A stretch of DNA of 64,000 nt from Schaalia hyovaginalis. GTDB taxonomy: Bacteria > Actinomycetota > Actinomycetes > Actinomycetales > Actinomycetaceae. Shown here piece after piece: positions 55,964 to 64,000 of this stretch (positions are counted from its first letter, which is position 1; the number at the start of each line of letters is the position of its first letter). Made by a program: the position numbers and the translations under genes. Location: the NCBI RefSeq assembly GCF_014208035.1, contig NZ_JACHMK010000001.1:1-64000 (forward strand), given 5' to 3'. The notes below the pieces were generated by a model. The model was not told the DNA's origin, searched no databases, and was given only the letters and a program-made list of their open reading frames with translations.

Positions 55964-57395
55964 CTAACGCTCCCGGTCCCCTTTCGCGAAACGGGGATCG
56001 GCCTCGGCCCGCACGAGCATCCGATGACGATGGACGAGGGCGGCCGCGACGATGAAGACGATCCAGATGAGTGAGGTGAGCAGGCCCGCCCTCGTGTCCG
56101 GGAACAGGGCGAGGACGACGACCATCGCCGCCATGAAGACGAGGACGATCCACGCCGCGAGCGCGCCGCCCGGGGCCTTGAAGACCGAGGCCTCGTGAAG
56201 CTCGCGCCGATTGCGCAGGTGGAGGAGGTAGGAGACGACGATGACGACCCATACGCCCATGAAGAGGGTCGCCGACATGGAGGTGACGAGCGTGAACGCC
56301 GCGGAGATCGAATCGCTGGAGGCCATGAGGATGATCGCGGACAGCAGGAGGACGCAGGACAGGAACAGCGCGTTGCGGGGCACGTGCCGCTTGGACAGGC
56401 GGGAGAAGACCTTCGGCGCGTCCCCGCGGTTGGCGAGGCCGAAGAGCATGCGCGAGGTCGAGTAGATCCCCGAGTTCGCCGAGGAGGCGGCCGAGGTGAG
56501 GACGACGAGGTTCACGATGGTCGCCGCGGCGCCGAGGCCGGTCATGGAGAACATGGTGACGAAGGGCGAGCGCTCGGGATCGACCTGGTCCCAGGGGGTC
56601 ACCATCATGATGGCGGCGAGGGCTGCGACGTAGAAGAGCATGATGCGCACGGGGATCGAGTTGATCGCCTTGGGGAGGGTCTTCTCGGGGTCTGCGGTCT
56701 CGGCGACGGTCGTGCCGACGAGTTCGATGCCGACGAAGGCGAAGAGGGCGATCTGGAATCCGCCGAGGAATCCTGTGAATCCGGTCGGGAAGAAGCCTCC
56801 GTGGCTCCACAGGTTGGCGACTGCCGCCGCGGAGCCCTGGTCGTCGACGGTGCCGAGGGCGACCATCGCGATTCCGACGGCGACGAGGGCGAGGATCGCG
56901 ATGATCTTGACGAGGGCGAACCAGAACTCGGTCTCCCCGAAGGCCTTGACGGTCATCGCGTTGAGGGAGAAGAGGAGGAGCGTCATCGCGAGGATCGGGA
57001 TCCACGCGGGGGTGTTCGGCCACCAGAAGCGCACGTAGCCGGTGATGGCGACCATGTCGGCGACTCCGGTGACCACCCAGCACATCCAGTAGGTCCATCC
57101 GGACGAATCCGGCCCAGGGCGCGATGAGGTCGCGGGCGATGTCGGCGAAAGTCGTGTAGCGCTCGTCGGAGAGGAGGAGTTCGCCCATCGTCCTCATGAA
57201 GAGGAAGAGGACGGCGCCGATGATGACGTAGACGAGGAGGACCGAAGGGCCCGAGGTCGCGATCGTCTTGCCGGATCCCATGAACAGGCCCGTTCCGATC
57301 GCCCCGCCTATGGCGATGAGCTGGACGTGGCGGTTCGTCAGATTGCGCTTCAGGGAGCGTTCGGGGGTCGGGTCGAGGGTTTCCTGGTCGGGCAT
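55964..57395 (-). pseudogene. APC-family amino-acid permease (CycA-like), one frameshift
   Basis: Twelve-helix H+/amino-acid symporter, closest in form to the D-Ser/D-Ala/Gly permease CycA. From ATG 57395: NRHVQLIAIGGAIGTGLFMG, GPSVLLVYVIIGAVLFLFMR, MGELLLSDERYTTFADIARD, WAGF. Then near 57101 (GTCCGG where GTCGG would keep frame) reading shifts; the rest continues GWTYWMCWVVTGVADMVAIT to RFAKGDRER. One base removed restores about 476 residues, a normal length. May be a sequencing error or a recent inactivation. Confidence 0.8.
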
Positions 57396-57589
57396 CGGGC
57401 TCCAATCGCCGTCGGCTCAAGAGTGCGGCGGCGTTCATTCTCGGTTGCGCGGGGCAGTAGGCAACTGCTACTCCAGCCGCCGCGCATCGGGCCCGCCAGT
57501 TCAGGCGATGAGGATGCGGAAGCGCATGGCGGAGCGGATAGTGAGAAGCCTGATACGCAGGATCATCGAAATTGATTGAGGATACCCTT

Positions 57590-58018
57590 ATGAATGATTC
57601 GGACGTCCGCACCTCGACGGCGAGGGTCTCGACCGACAAGCCGGCGCGCTACGGCAAGCAGCTCGCCTCGCACATGGGCCGGAGGATCCCCGCGGTCTGG
57701 GACGAAGGATCCTGCCTGGGCGAACTGCGTTTCACCCGGGACGGCATCGAGTCCGGCACTTGCGCCCTCTCCTGCGAGGAGGACGCCCTCATCCTCGAAC
57801 TGCGCGCCCCCTCGGATGAGGAACTGGAACGGATCGAGGCCGTCGTCGGCGTTCACCTCGCCCGCTTCGGCGCGAAGGATTCACTGAGCGTCGCATGGGT
57901 GCGCGCCGACGGCGCGAAGGGCGCGACCCTGGGCCCGTTCTCGCCCGAGGAGGTCGCCGAGCACAATCGACTCAGGCGGGAATCCCGCGCGGCCCGCCAT
58001 CACGACGACGAGGGCTGA
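57590..58018 (+). CDS. DUF2218 domain protein
   Basis: 142 residues: VRTSTARVSTDKPARYGKQL with ASHMGRRIPAVWDEGSCLG and IEAVVGVHLARFGAKDSLSV fit DUF2218, a small domain common in actinobacteria and often near iron-siderophore genes. The ATG at 57590 follows GAGGAT at eight bases. Function unknown. Confidence 0.78.
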   Translation: MNDSDVRTSTARVSTDKPARYGKQLASHMGRRIPAVWDEGSCLGELRFTRDGIESGTCALSCEEDALILELRAPSDEELERIEAVVGVHLARFGAKDSLSVAWVRADGAKGATLGPFSPEEVAEHNRLRRESRAARHHDDEG

Positions 58019-58057
58019 GCGTCCGGCGGGACGCCTCTGGGGCCGCCCCGAGAGGCC
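58019..58057. terminator. Two adjacent hairpins between convergent genes
   Basis: GCGTCC-GGCG-GGACGC (58019-58034) and then CTCTGGGG-CCG-CCCC-G-AGAG (58035-58054). They lie between the DUF2218 stop and the SRPBCC stop and can serve both directions. No U-tract. Confidence 0.55.
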
Positions 58058-58063
58058 CCTGGT

Positions 58064-58549
58064 TCAGCGAGCGGCCTTCGCCTCGAAGAAGCGCTCGAGG
58101 GCTCCGAGGACGTCCTCCCACATCCCGGCCTCGTCCTCCCACGCCTGCCGGGCGACGTCCTCGTCATCGGATACCGAGGACAGGCCCGACTCCTCGACGT
58201 GGACGACGACCTCCCCGCCCTCGTCGGACAGGGAGACCTCCACGCGGGTCGCGTACTCCTCGGGGAGCTCATCACTGGCCAGGGGGTACCAGCGGAAGGC
58301 CACAAGATCCATCGGATCCTCATCGGCCTTGGCCACGAGCCATTCGCCCGCATCCGGGTCGAGGACCCGGTAGACGCCGTCCTCATCCAGGGTGACCTCG
58401 TGGTCGTCGAGGGGGCCGTCGTTCATCCACCATCCCGGTTCGGCGACCACCGCCCACACGTCTTCGATCGGCGCGCGAAGGGCGCGTTCGACCTCGACCC
58501 GGTCGAAATCCTCTTCCGGCTGCTTTGAGTCATCGTCGAAGAAGTCCAT
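58064..58549 (-). CDS. SRPBCC (START-like) domain protein
   Basis: 161 residues, acidic start (FFDDDSKQPEEDFDRVEVER), then the helix-grip fold: RALRAPIEDVWAVVAEPGWW, VAKADEDPMDLVAFRWYPLA, AGMWEDVLGALERFFEAKAA. The pattern P-x-x-x-V-W and the late W-E-D-x-L-G-x-L-E-R-F are those of polyketide-cyclase/AHSA1-like proteins. Ligand unknown. Confidence 0.78.
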   Translation of the reverse strand: MDFFDDDSKQPEEDFDRVEVERALRAPIEDVWAVVAEPGWWMNDGPLDDHEVTLDEDGVYRVLDPDAGEWLVAKADEDPMDLVAFRWYPLASDELPEEYATRVEVSLSDEGGEVVVHVEESGLSSVSDDEDVARQAWEDEAGMWEDVLGALERFFEAKAAR

Positions 58550-58733
58550 ACGACAACGGTAGCCGCCGAAACCTCCTCGCGTCGGGGATCAACACGACGA
58601 GGCGGATCGAATGCGCCCGCCCGGGCCCGAGGTCCCGGGGCCCGAGGTCCCGAAGCCGATGCGAATCCGGCGCATAGGGTGACGAACCGACTCAGAACCG
58701 TGATCCACACCACGACGCGCGAAGGAGAAGCGC

Positions 58734-60287
58734 ATGCGCATCGCCATCCCCCGCGAGCCCGAAGGACACGCCCTCGTTGCGGCGAGTCCGCAGACCGCAG
58801 CACTTTTGATCCGGCTCGGCCACGAGGTCGCGATCGAAGAAGGAGCGGGAGCGCGGGCCTCCTTCCCCGACGACGCCTACGCCGAGCAGGGCGCGTCGAT
58901 CGTTCCGGAGTCCGAAGTGTGGAACGCCGACATGGTGCTGTGCGTGGATGCGCCGAGCGAGGAGCGCATCGCCTCCATGCATCCCGGTGCGATCCTCGTA
59001 TCGAGGCTCGCGCCGATGCGGGACCCGGGCCTGGCCGAACGCATCGCCCCGACCGGCATCACCGCCCTCGCCATCGATGCGGTCCCCCGGATTTCGCGCG
59101 CGCAGGCGATGGACGTCCTGTCCTCCCAGGCGAATGTCGCGGGCTACCGGGCGGTCATCGAAGCGGCCTCCCGCTTCGGGAGGGTCTTCACCGGTCAGGT
59201 CACGGCCGCGGGCAAGATGCCCCCGGCCCGCGTGTACGTCATCGGAGCGGGCGTCGCGGGACTCGCCGCGATCGGGACGGCGAACTCGATGGGCGCCCGG
59301 GTGTACGCCTCCGATGTGCGTCCTGAAGTGGGCGAGCAGGTCGAATCGATGGGCGCGTCCTTCGTTCCCGTGCCGAACCTCCAGGAGGGGTCGAGCGACG
59401 GCTACGCGAAGGAGATGGACGCGGACGCCGCGGCCCTCGCCAGGGCCCTCTACGCCGAAGAGGCGGCGAAGTCCGACATCGTCATCACGACCGCGAACAT
59501 CCCCGGACGCCGCTCGCCGATCCTCCTCGACGAGGCCGCGGTCGCCGCCATGTCGCCCGGGTCCGTCATCGTGGACATGGCCGCGGCGAACGGCGGGAAC
59601 TGCGCGCTCACAGTCCCCGGCGAGGCGATCACCACCGGGAACGGGGTGACGATCATCGGATATGCGGACCTCGCCGAGCGCCTGCCCGCACAGGCGTCCC
59701 AGCTCTACGGGCGCAACCTCGCGAACCTGCTCGCACTGCTCACGCCCGCAAAGGACGGGCGGATCGACCTCGATATGAACGATGAGGTGATCCGCGGGAT
59801 CACCGTCGTCGCCGAGGGGGCGATCATGTGGCCGCCGCCGCCCATCGCCGTGTCCGCGGCCCCGGCCGCGCAGGACCCGGCTCCCGAAGCGTCCGAGGAG
59901 GAGCTCGCCGCCCGCGCCCGCGCGAAGGCCCGAGCACGATGCAAGTCGGCAATCGCCCGGGGAATCGGCCTCGGCCTGGCCGCCCTGGCCTTCGCCGCCC
60001 TCGTCCTCGCCACCCCGCCCGCGGCGACCGGGCACTACATCGTCCTGATCCTCGCGGTGATCCTCGGCTTCTACGTCATCTCGAATGTCACGCCCGCGCT
60101 GCACACCCCCTTGATGTCGGTGACGAACGCGATCTCAGGGATCATCCTCATCGGCGCGATCTCGCAGATCGGGGACCCGCATCCGCTGATCACAGGCGCG
60201 AGCTTCATCGCGATCGTCCTGGCCTGCGTGAATATCTTCGGCGGTTTCACCGTCACCCACCGCATGCTCGCGATGTTCAGGAAGTGA
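58734..60287 (+). CDS. pntA: NAD(P) transhydrogenase subunit alpha
   Basis: Proton-translocating transhydrogenase, NAD-binding subunit, 517 residues. [20 protein letters not shown] opens domain [21 protein letters not shown] is the Rossmann motif; [20 protein letters not shown] the hinge. The C-terminal end has four membrane segments (about 410-515, [17 protein letters not shown] onward). ATG 58734 has GAAGGAG. pntB follows eight bases on, so one operon. It makes NADPH from NADH with the proton gradient. Confidence 0.95.
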   Translation: MRIAIPREPEGHALVAASPQTAALLIRLGHEVAIEEGAGARASFPDDAYAEQGASIVPESEVWNADMVLCVDAPSEERIASMHPGAILVSRLAPMRDPGLAERIAPTGITALAIDAVPRISRAQAMDVLSSQANVAGYRAVIEAASRFGRVFTGQVTAAGKMPPARVYVIGAGVAGLAAIGTANSMGARVYASDVRPEVGEQVESMGASFVPVPNLQEGSSDGYAKEMDADAAALARALYAEEAAKSDIVITTANIPGRRSPILLDEAAVAAMSPGSVIVDMAAANGGNCALTVPGEAITTGNGVTIIGYADLAERLPAQASQLYGRNLANLLALLTPAKDGRIDLDMNDEVIRGITVVAEGAIMWPPPPIAVSAAPAAQDPAPEASEEELAARARAKARARCKSAIARGIGLGLAALAFAALVLATPPAATGHYIVLILAVILGFYVISNVTPALHTPLMSVTNAISGIILIGAISQIGDPHPLITGASFIAIVLACVNIFGGFTVTHRMLAMFRK

Positions 60288-60295
60288 GCCGACAG

Positions 60296-61792
60296 ATGCC
60301 CGCAATGACCCTCATGCCGCCCGCGGAAGCCCTCCCCGTCGAGATCCCCGCCCTCGCCCAACCGGTGACCCTCGCCTACATCGCCGCCTCGATCCTGTTC
60401 ATCGTCGCCTGCTCCGGATTGTCGAAGCACGAGACCGCCCTCGCCGGCAACATCGCCGGAGCCGTCGGCATGGCGATCGCCTGCGCGGCCGCGATCCTCC
60501 TCGTCCTGCGCTCCGATCCGGCGCACGGGGCCCTGGTCACCGGCCTGCTCATCGCCCTGGCGATCGGCCTGGGCGGAGTGATCGGGATCTGGCGGGCCCT
60601 CAGGGTCGCGATGACCGGGATGCCTCAGCTCATCGCGATCTTCAACGGACTCGTCGGACTGGCGGCCGTCGTCGTCGGGTACAACTCCTACATCGCCCCC
60701 GAGGCCTCGGCCGCAGCCCTCGGCGGCTTCCACTTCGGCGAGGTCTTCGTGTCCGTGTTCGTCGGCGCGGTGACCTTCACCGGATCGATCGTCGCGGGGC
60801 TCAAGCTCAACGGGACGATCCCGGGCCGCCCGATCCTGCTCCCCGCGCGCAATCAGCTCAATCTCGCGGCCCTGCTCGTCTGCCTCGCCCTCGGCGTCTT
60901 CTTCGTCATGCGTTCGGACCATTCGGCGCCCGCCTGGATCGCCCTGCTCGCCATGACGCTCATCGGCCTCGCCCTCGGCGTCCACCTCGTCATCGCGATC
61001 GGCGGCGGCGACATGCCCGTCGTCGTGTCGATCATGAATTCCTACTCCGGCTGGGCGTCGGCCTTCACGGGCTTCCTCGTGAGCAACGACCTGCTCATCA
61101 TCACGGGTGCGATCGTCGGCTCCTCCGGCGCCTACCTCTCCTACCTCATGTGCGAGGCGATGAATCGCTCCTTCCTCAACGTGCTGCTCGGCGGTTTCGG
61201 CACGGACGCATCGACGGCGCAGGCGGCGCAGGCTTCACCCGAGGGCGAGATCCACGAGCTCGACGCCGAGGCCGTGGCCGACCTCCTCCTCGAAGCGAAG
61301 AAGGTCGTCATCACGCCCGGTTACGGCATGGCGGTCGCGCAGGCGCAGTACCCGGTGGCCGCCCTCGTCGAAGACCTCGTCGACCGGGGAGTGGAGGTGG
61401 TCTTCGCGATCCACCCGGTCGCGGGCCGCCTGCCCGGGCACATGAACGTCCTCCTCGCCGAGGCGAAGGTCCCCTACGACATCGTCCTCGAAATGGACGA
61501 GGTCAACGACTCCTTCTCCGAGGTCGACGCCGTCCTCGTCATCGGCGCGAACGACACGGTGAATCCCGCTGCGGAAGAGCCGGGTTCGCCGATCGCGGGC
61601 ATGCCGGTCCTGAAGGTCTGGGAGGCCCAGAGGGTCGTCGTCTTCAAGCGCTCGATGGCGACCGGCTACGCGGGCGTGCAGAATCCGCTGTTCTTCAAGC
61701 CGAACGCCTCGATGCTCTTCGGCGATGCGAAGGACACGGTCGAGGCGATCGATCGGGCGGTGGAGATCAAACGCCCCCGGACCCGCGCGTGA
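60296..61792 (+). CDS. pntB: NAD(P) transhydrogenase subunit beta
   Basis: 498 residues. Nine membrane segments (30-270), including [20 protein letters not shown] and [20 protein letters not shown]; the NADP-binding domain (about 320-498) has [20 protein letters not shown] and [40 protein letters not shown] and [14 protein letters not shown]. Complete. Start ATG 60296, nine bases after the pntA stop codon ends. Confidence 0.95.
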   Translation: MPAMTLMPPAEALPVEIPALAQPVTLAYIAASILFIVACSGLSKHETALAGNIAGAVGMAIACAAAILLVLRSDPAHGALVTGLLIALAIGLGGVIGIWRALRVAMTGMPQLIAIFNGLVGLAAVVVGYNSYIAPEASAAALGGFHFGEVFVSVFVGAVTFTGSIVAGLKLNGTIPGRPILLPARNQLNLAALLVCLALGVFFVMRSDHSAPAWIALLAMTLIGLALGVHLVIAIGGGDMPVVVSIMNSYSGWASAFTGFLVSNDLLIITGAIVGSSGAYLSYLMCEAMNRSFLNVLLGGFGTDASTAQAAQASPEGEIHELDAEAVADLLLEAKKVVITPGYGMAVAQAQYPVAALVEDLVDRGVEVVFAIHPVAGRLPGHMNVLLAEAKVPYDIVLEMDEVNDSFSEVDAVLVIGANDTVNPAAEEPGSPIAGMPVLKVWEAQRVVVFKRSMATGYAGVQNPLFFKPNASMLFGDAKDTVEAIDRAVEIKRPRTRA

Positions 61793-61869
61793 CCCTTCCG
61801 CTTCGGCGTGCGGCGCGTCGTGCGCGATCGCCGAGGGCGGTGCCGTCCGGCCCTGTCCCGATGCGATGC

Positions 61870-61911
61870 GGCCGAGCGCCGCAGCCCTCTCGGACTGCGG
61901 CGCTCTCGGCC
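61870..61911. terminator. Long GC-rich hairpin after pntB
   Basis: GGCCGAGCGCCGCAG (61870-61884), 10-base loop, CTGCGGCGCTCTCGGCC (61895-61911): 15 bp with one two-base bulge, between convergent pntB and the DUF2249 gene. Confidence 0.7.
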
Positions 61912-61948
61912 TGCGCTCGGCCGCCGCGCATCGAGCGGAATGCCGGCC

Positions 61949-62449
61949 TCAGGAGATGCGGGTGATGCGGTAGCGCCAGTCGTCGGGCCCCGCGTCGAGG
62001 GTCTCGACGCGGTAATGGGCCTCGGAGGCCTCCAGACGGCGGAACAGGGGAGTCGGCTGATGCGGGGCGACGATCACGAGGTTCTCCCCGACGGGGATCG
62101 CGTCGATCGCGGCGAAGAGCGCGGCATGGCGCACGAGCTTCGGGATCGAATGGATGACGAGTTCCTCGACGTCGCTGGAGGCCCGGGCGCGACCGGCCTG
62201 GCCTCCGCCGTGACCGCGGCCTCCGCATCCGCAGCCGCCCGCGGTTTTGACAGCTTCGGGGGCGTCGACCGCGTGACGACGACCGTGCCCGCCGCAGCCG
62301 CAGCCGCCTGCGCTGCGACCGCCGCCGTGTCCGTGCCCGCCGCAGCCGCCGCCTTCTGCCTTGAGGTTCTCGGGCTTGGTGTCGGCTGCGACGAGCTTGA
62401 AGGTCTGGTGCGCGCCCCCGGGGGTCGCGGTGGGCGGGGTGTCGGCCAT
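61949..62449 (-). CDS. Cys/His/Gly-rich DUF2249 protein, probable copper-responsive
   Basis: 166 residues. Residues 30-85 contain repeated Cys/His/Gly blocks: EGGGCGGHGHGGGRSAGGCG, CGGHGRRH, AGGCGCGGRGHGGG, with five Cys and several His fit for metal binding. The C-terminal 75 residues are a DUF2249 domain (VIHSIPKLVRHAALFAAIDA, PVGENLVIVAPHQPTPLFRR, GPDDWRYRITRIS), a TusA-like fold found near respiratory and metal genes. A CsoR-type site lies 29 bases upstream (62478-62492), so it is probably part of the copper regulon. The Cys-rich extension is not usual for DUF2249. Confidence 0.72.
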   Translation of the reverse strand: MADTPPTATPGGAHQTFKLVAADTKPENLKAEGGGCGGHGHGGGRSAGGCGCGGHGRRHAVDAPEAVKTAGGCGCGGRGHGGGQAGRARASSDVEELVIHSIPKLVRHAALFAAIDAIPVGENLVIVAPHQPTPLFRRLEASEAHYRVETLDAGPDDWRYRITRIS

Positions 62450-62477
62450 GATGATCCTTTTCAGGCTCGGAACGATA

Positions 62478-62492
62478 TACCCGGTGGGGGTA
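62478..62492 (-). promoter_or_regulatory. CsoR-type operator upstream of the DUF2249 gene
   Basis: TACCCGGTGGGGGTA: TACCC-N5-GGGTA half-sites identical to those of the operator at csoR (13791-13807). A TATATC that could be the -10 box abuts it. Fit by eye only. Confidence 0.65.
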
Positions 62493-62535
62493 CCCCGCCA
62501 GTCTATACGCGCTCCGCTTGGAGCGCACCGGGGAG

Positions 62536-63000
62536 TCAGTCCTCGCGCAGGGCGAACTCCACCTCGACCTCGACGGAGACATTGAGGGGAAGTGCGGCGA
62601 CGCCCACTGCGGAACGCGCGTGAGAAGACCCGAAGACCTCGCCGAAGAGCTCCGAGGCGCCGTTGATGACCCCCGCCTGACCGTAGAAGTCCGGCAGCGA
62701 GGCGACGAAGCCGGTCAGCTTCACCACCGAGGCCAGACGATCCACGCCCCCGGCGAGCTCGGCGGCGGCCGCGAGCGCGTTAAGAGCGCACACCCGCGCC
62801 GCCTCCTTCGCCTCATCCGGGTCGGCGCCATCGGCGCCGACCGCGCCGATGCAGACCGGCTCGCCCGCGACGACGGGGATCTGGCCGGAGGTGCGGATCA
62901 CGCCCCGGTCGAGGACCGCCGGAACGTAGGCGGCGACCGGCGCGGCGACGGGCGGCAGTTCGAGGCCGAGCTCGGCGAGCTTTTCGGAGGGGAGGGTCAT
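62536..63000 (-). CDS. RidA/YjgF-family protein
   Basis: 154 residues. VIRTSGQIPVVAGEP, ALNALAAAAELAGGVDRLAS and VVKLTGFVASLPDFYGQAGV with HARSAVGVAALPLNVSVEVE fit the RidA family, which hydrolyses reactive enamine/imine intermediates. The late Arg in SSHARSAVG is the substrate-carboxylate ligand. A typical stand-alone member of the longer (about 150 aa) subgroup. Confidence 0.88.
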   Translation of the reverse strand: MTLPSEKLAELGLELPPVAAPVAAYVPAVLDRGVIRTSGQIPVVAGEPVCIGAVGADGADPDEAKEAARVCALNALAAAAELAGGVDRLASVVKLTGFVASLPDFYGQAGVINGASELFGEVFGSSHARSAVGVAALPLNVSVEVEVEFALRED

Positions 63001-63066
63001 GGCGGTCCTTTCGTTTCAGGCGGCTCGGGATGTTCAGCGCCCGGGCATGACGAGGGCGTCTTCAGG

Positions 63067-64000
63067 TTAGGCGATCGCGGCCCGGTCCGGCCTTTCCTCC
63101 GCTCGCACCGCCCACAGTCGGTCGACGATGACCGTGTACAGGATCGTCGATCCGACGCTGAGCCCGAGCACCCACAGGGGCATGCCGGAGTCGTCGAGGG
63201 GGTTGGCGACGCCCAGGACCGCGAACACGATTCCGATCATGTTGTTCACGACGTGCAGGGCGATCGACGCTTCAAGCCCCCGGGTCCGCCAGGCGAGCCA
63301 GCCCGTCGCGAGCCCGAAGACGGTGACGTCAACCATGCCCATCCACCCGTAGATGTGGCCCAGCGAGAAGGGGATCACCGCGAGGACGATGGCGAGCAGC
63401 GCCGGGACGCCCCAGCCCATGAGGATCCGCAGGAAGAAACCGCGGAACACGTACTCCTCGGCAGCGCATTGCAGGGGCACGAGGACGATCACGATCGCGA
63501 ACATCAGGGGCGCCCGTTCGAGCGCGTCGGCGGGGATGCCGCCCACGCGGATCGTGTCGCCGATGGACAGGATGATCGAGGGCGAGAGGACGAGCAGGGC
63601 CATGCCAAGGGCGGTGATGAGTCGCTTCCACCGCAAGCGGCCCTCGATGGACGACAGGGCGCCGATGCCCACGCCTTCGACGACTCGGATGGCGAGCCAG
63701 AGGAAGGGGATCATGAGGGCGAGGAGCCCGAAGTTGAAGATGTAGAACCACGGGTTCGACAGCGAGGCCGGACCGCCCTCGAACAGGTTGAGGAGTGAGG
63801 TGATGTCGCCTCCCCTCACGGCCACGACGACGGCGAAGACGAGCAGGATGAGCATCATGGTGAAGAACCACGAGACCCCGCCGAGGAGGAGGGTGAGCAG
63901 CGGCGTCCACCATCTGCGAGGGCGGGGGCGGTCGGACTTGTGGAGGCGGGAGTGCCCGGGCGCGGGCCAGGGCTGCTTCGAGGCCTTCTCGACGCGGGGC
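63067..64000 (-). CDS. CPBP intramembrane metalloprotease family protein (5' end outside window)
   Basis: At least 310 residues; the frame is open to the right edge. Eight hydrophobic segments. LQCAAEEYVFRGFFLRIL holds the E-E-x-x-x-R motif, IPFSLGHIYGWMG the first His and ALHVVNNMIG the H-x-x-x-N motif of the CPBP (Abi) family. These act as CAAX prenyl proteases in eukaryotes; in bacteria, roles are varied, including bacteriocin self-immunity. A proline/arginine-rich cytoplasmic stretch (WPAPGHSRLHKSDRPRPRR) comes before the first helix. Confidence 0.85.
   Translation of the reverse strand, partial: PRVEKASKQPWPAPGHSRLHKSDRPRPRRWWTPLLTLLLGGVSWFFTMMLILLVFAVVVAVRGGDITSLLNLFEGGPASLSNPWFYIFNFGLLALMIPFLWLAIRVVEGVGIGALSSIEGRLRWKRLITALGMALLVLSPSIILSIGDTIRVGGIPADALERAPLMFAIVIVLVPLQCAAEEYVFRGFFLRILMGWGVPALLAIVLAVIPFSLGHIYGWMGMVDVTVFGLATGWLAWRTRGLEASIALHVVNNMIGIVFAVLGVANPLDDSGMPLWVLGLSVGSTILYTVIVDRLWAVRAEERPDRAAIA

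Overview
The window is high-GC DNA from an actinobacterium. Codon use, long antisense shadow frames, a CsoR/CopZ/CopA copper locus, WXG100-type secretion substrates, a TNT-type toxin and a DUF5926 gene together suggest a member of the Actinomycetaceae (Actinomyces/Schaalia-like). That placement is inference; no rRNA or tRNA gene lies in the window.

Layout. 1-5650: partial hisC, a small holin-family membrane protein, a WXG100-like protein with a lipase-like partner, fructosamine kinase and purB. 5682-13665: a duplicated HAD acid phosphatase, an EamA transporter, a frameshifted GH13 glucosidase, a GNAT acetyltransferase, and a second lipase-like protein with a membrane partner. 13782-17154: a copper locus (operator, csoR, copZ, copA); CopA carries its metal-binding HMA domain inside the ATP-binding region. 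17088-28239: an 11-kb island bounded by a 74-bp copy of the copA 3' end at each side, with a third, inverted copy in the middle. It holds four versions (A, B, C, D, arranged head-to-head in pairs) of a module with a small Esx-like gene, a long T7-secretion-type protein ending in a glycine-zipper region, and a membrane protein that overlaps the toxin stop and looks like its immunity factor. Toxin C-termini and short blocks in the hydrophobic part of the partner differ between copies, while the rest is near identical. Remnants of IS256-family and IS3-family elements sit at the ends and in the loops.

28311-46012 is mainly core genome: glycosyltransferase, DUF5926 protein, L-ribulokinase, HAD hydrolase, serS, diacylglycerol-kinase-like protein, pheA, a DUF6541-type membrane protein, a DedA protein, a kinase/flippase fusion, a DUF559 protein between two copies of a palindromic repeat, an oxidoreductase preceded by a G13 tract, and a methyltransferase.

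46133-52069 is a second toxin-immunity locus: three small helical proteins, a WXG signal domain and a TNT (NAD glycohydrolase) toxin separated only by one in-frame TAG, then three tandem immunity genes each preceded by a copy of the toxin's last 39 codons, then an orphan TNT domain with its own immunity paralogue. No secretion machinery gene (EccC and similar) is in the window.

52105-55950 is a TPP-riboswitch-controlled thiamine/HMP-precursor ECF transporter (ykoE plus a ykoD-ykoC fusion) with a P-loop kinase. The rest is a frameshifted amino-acid permease, DUF2218 and SRPBCC proteins, pntAB, a Cys/His-rich DUF2249 protein behind a CsoR-type operator, a RidA protein and a partial CPBP protease.

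The most novel material is the mosaic toxin-immunity island at 17-28 kb, the cassette array at 47-52 kb, and the altered copper proteins. Several single-base frameshifts lie in homopolymers and could be either biology or sequencing error.
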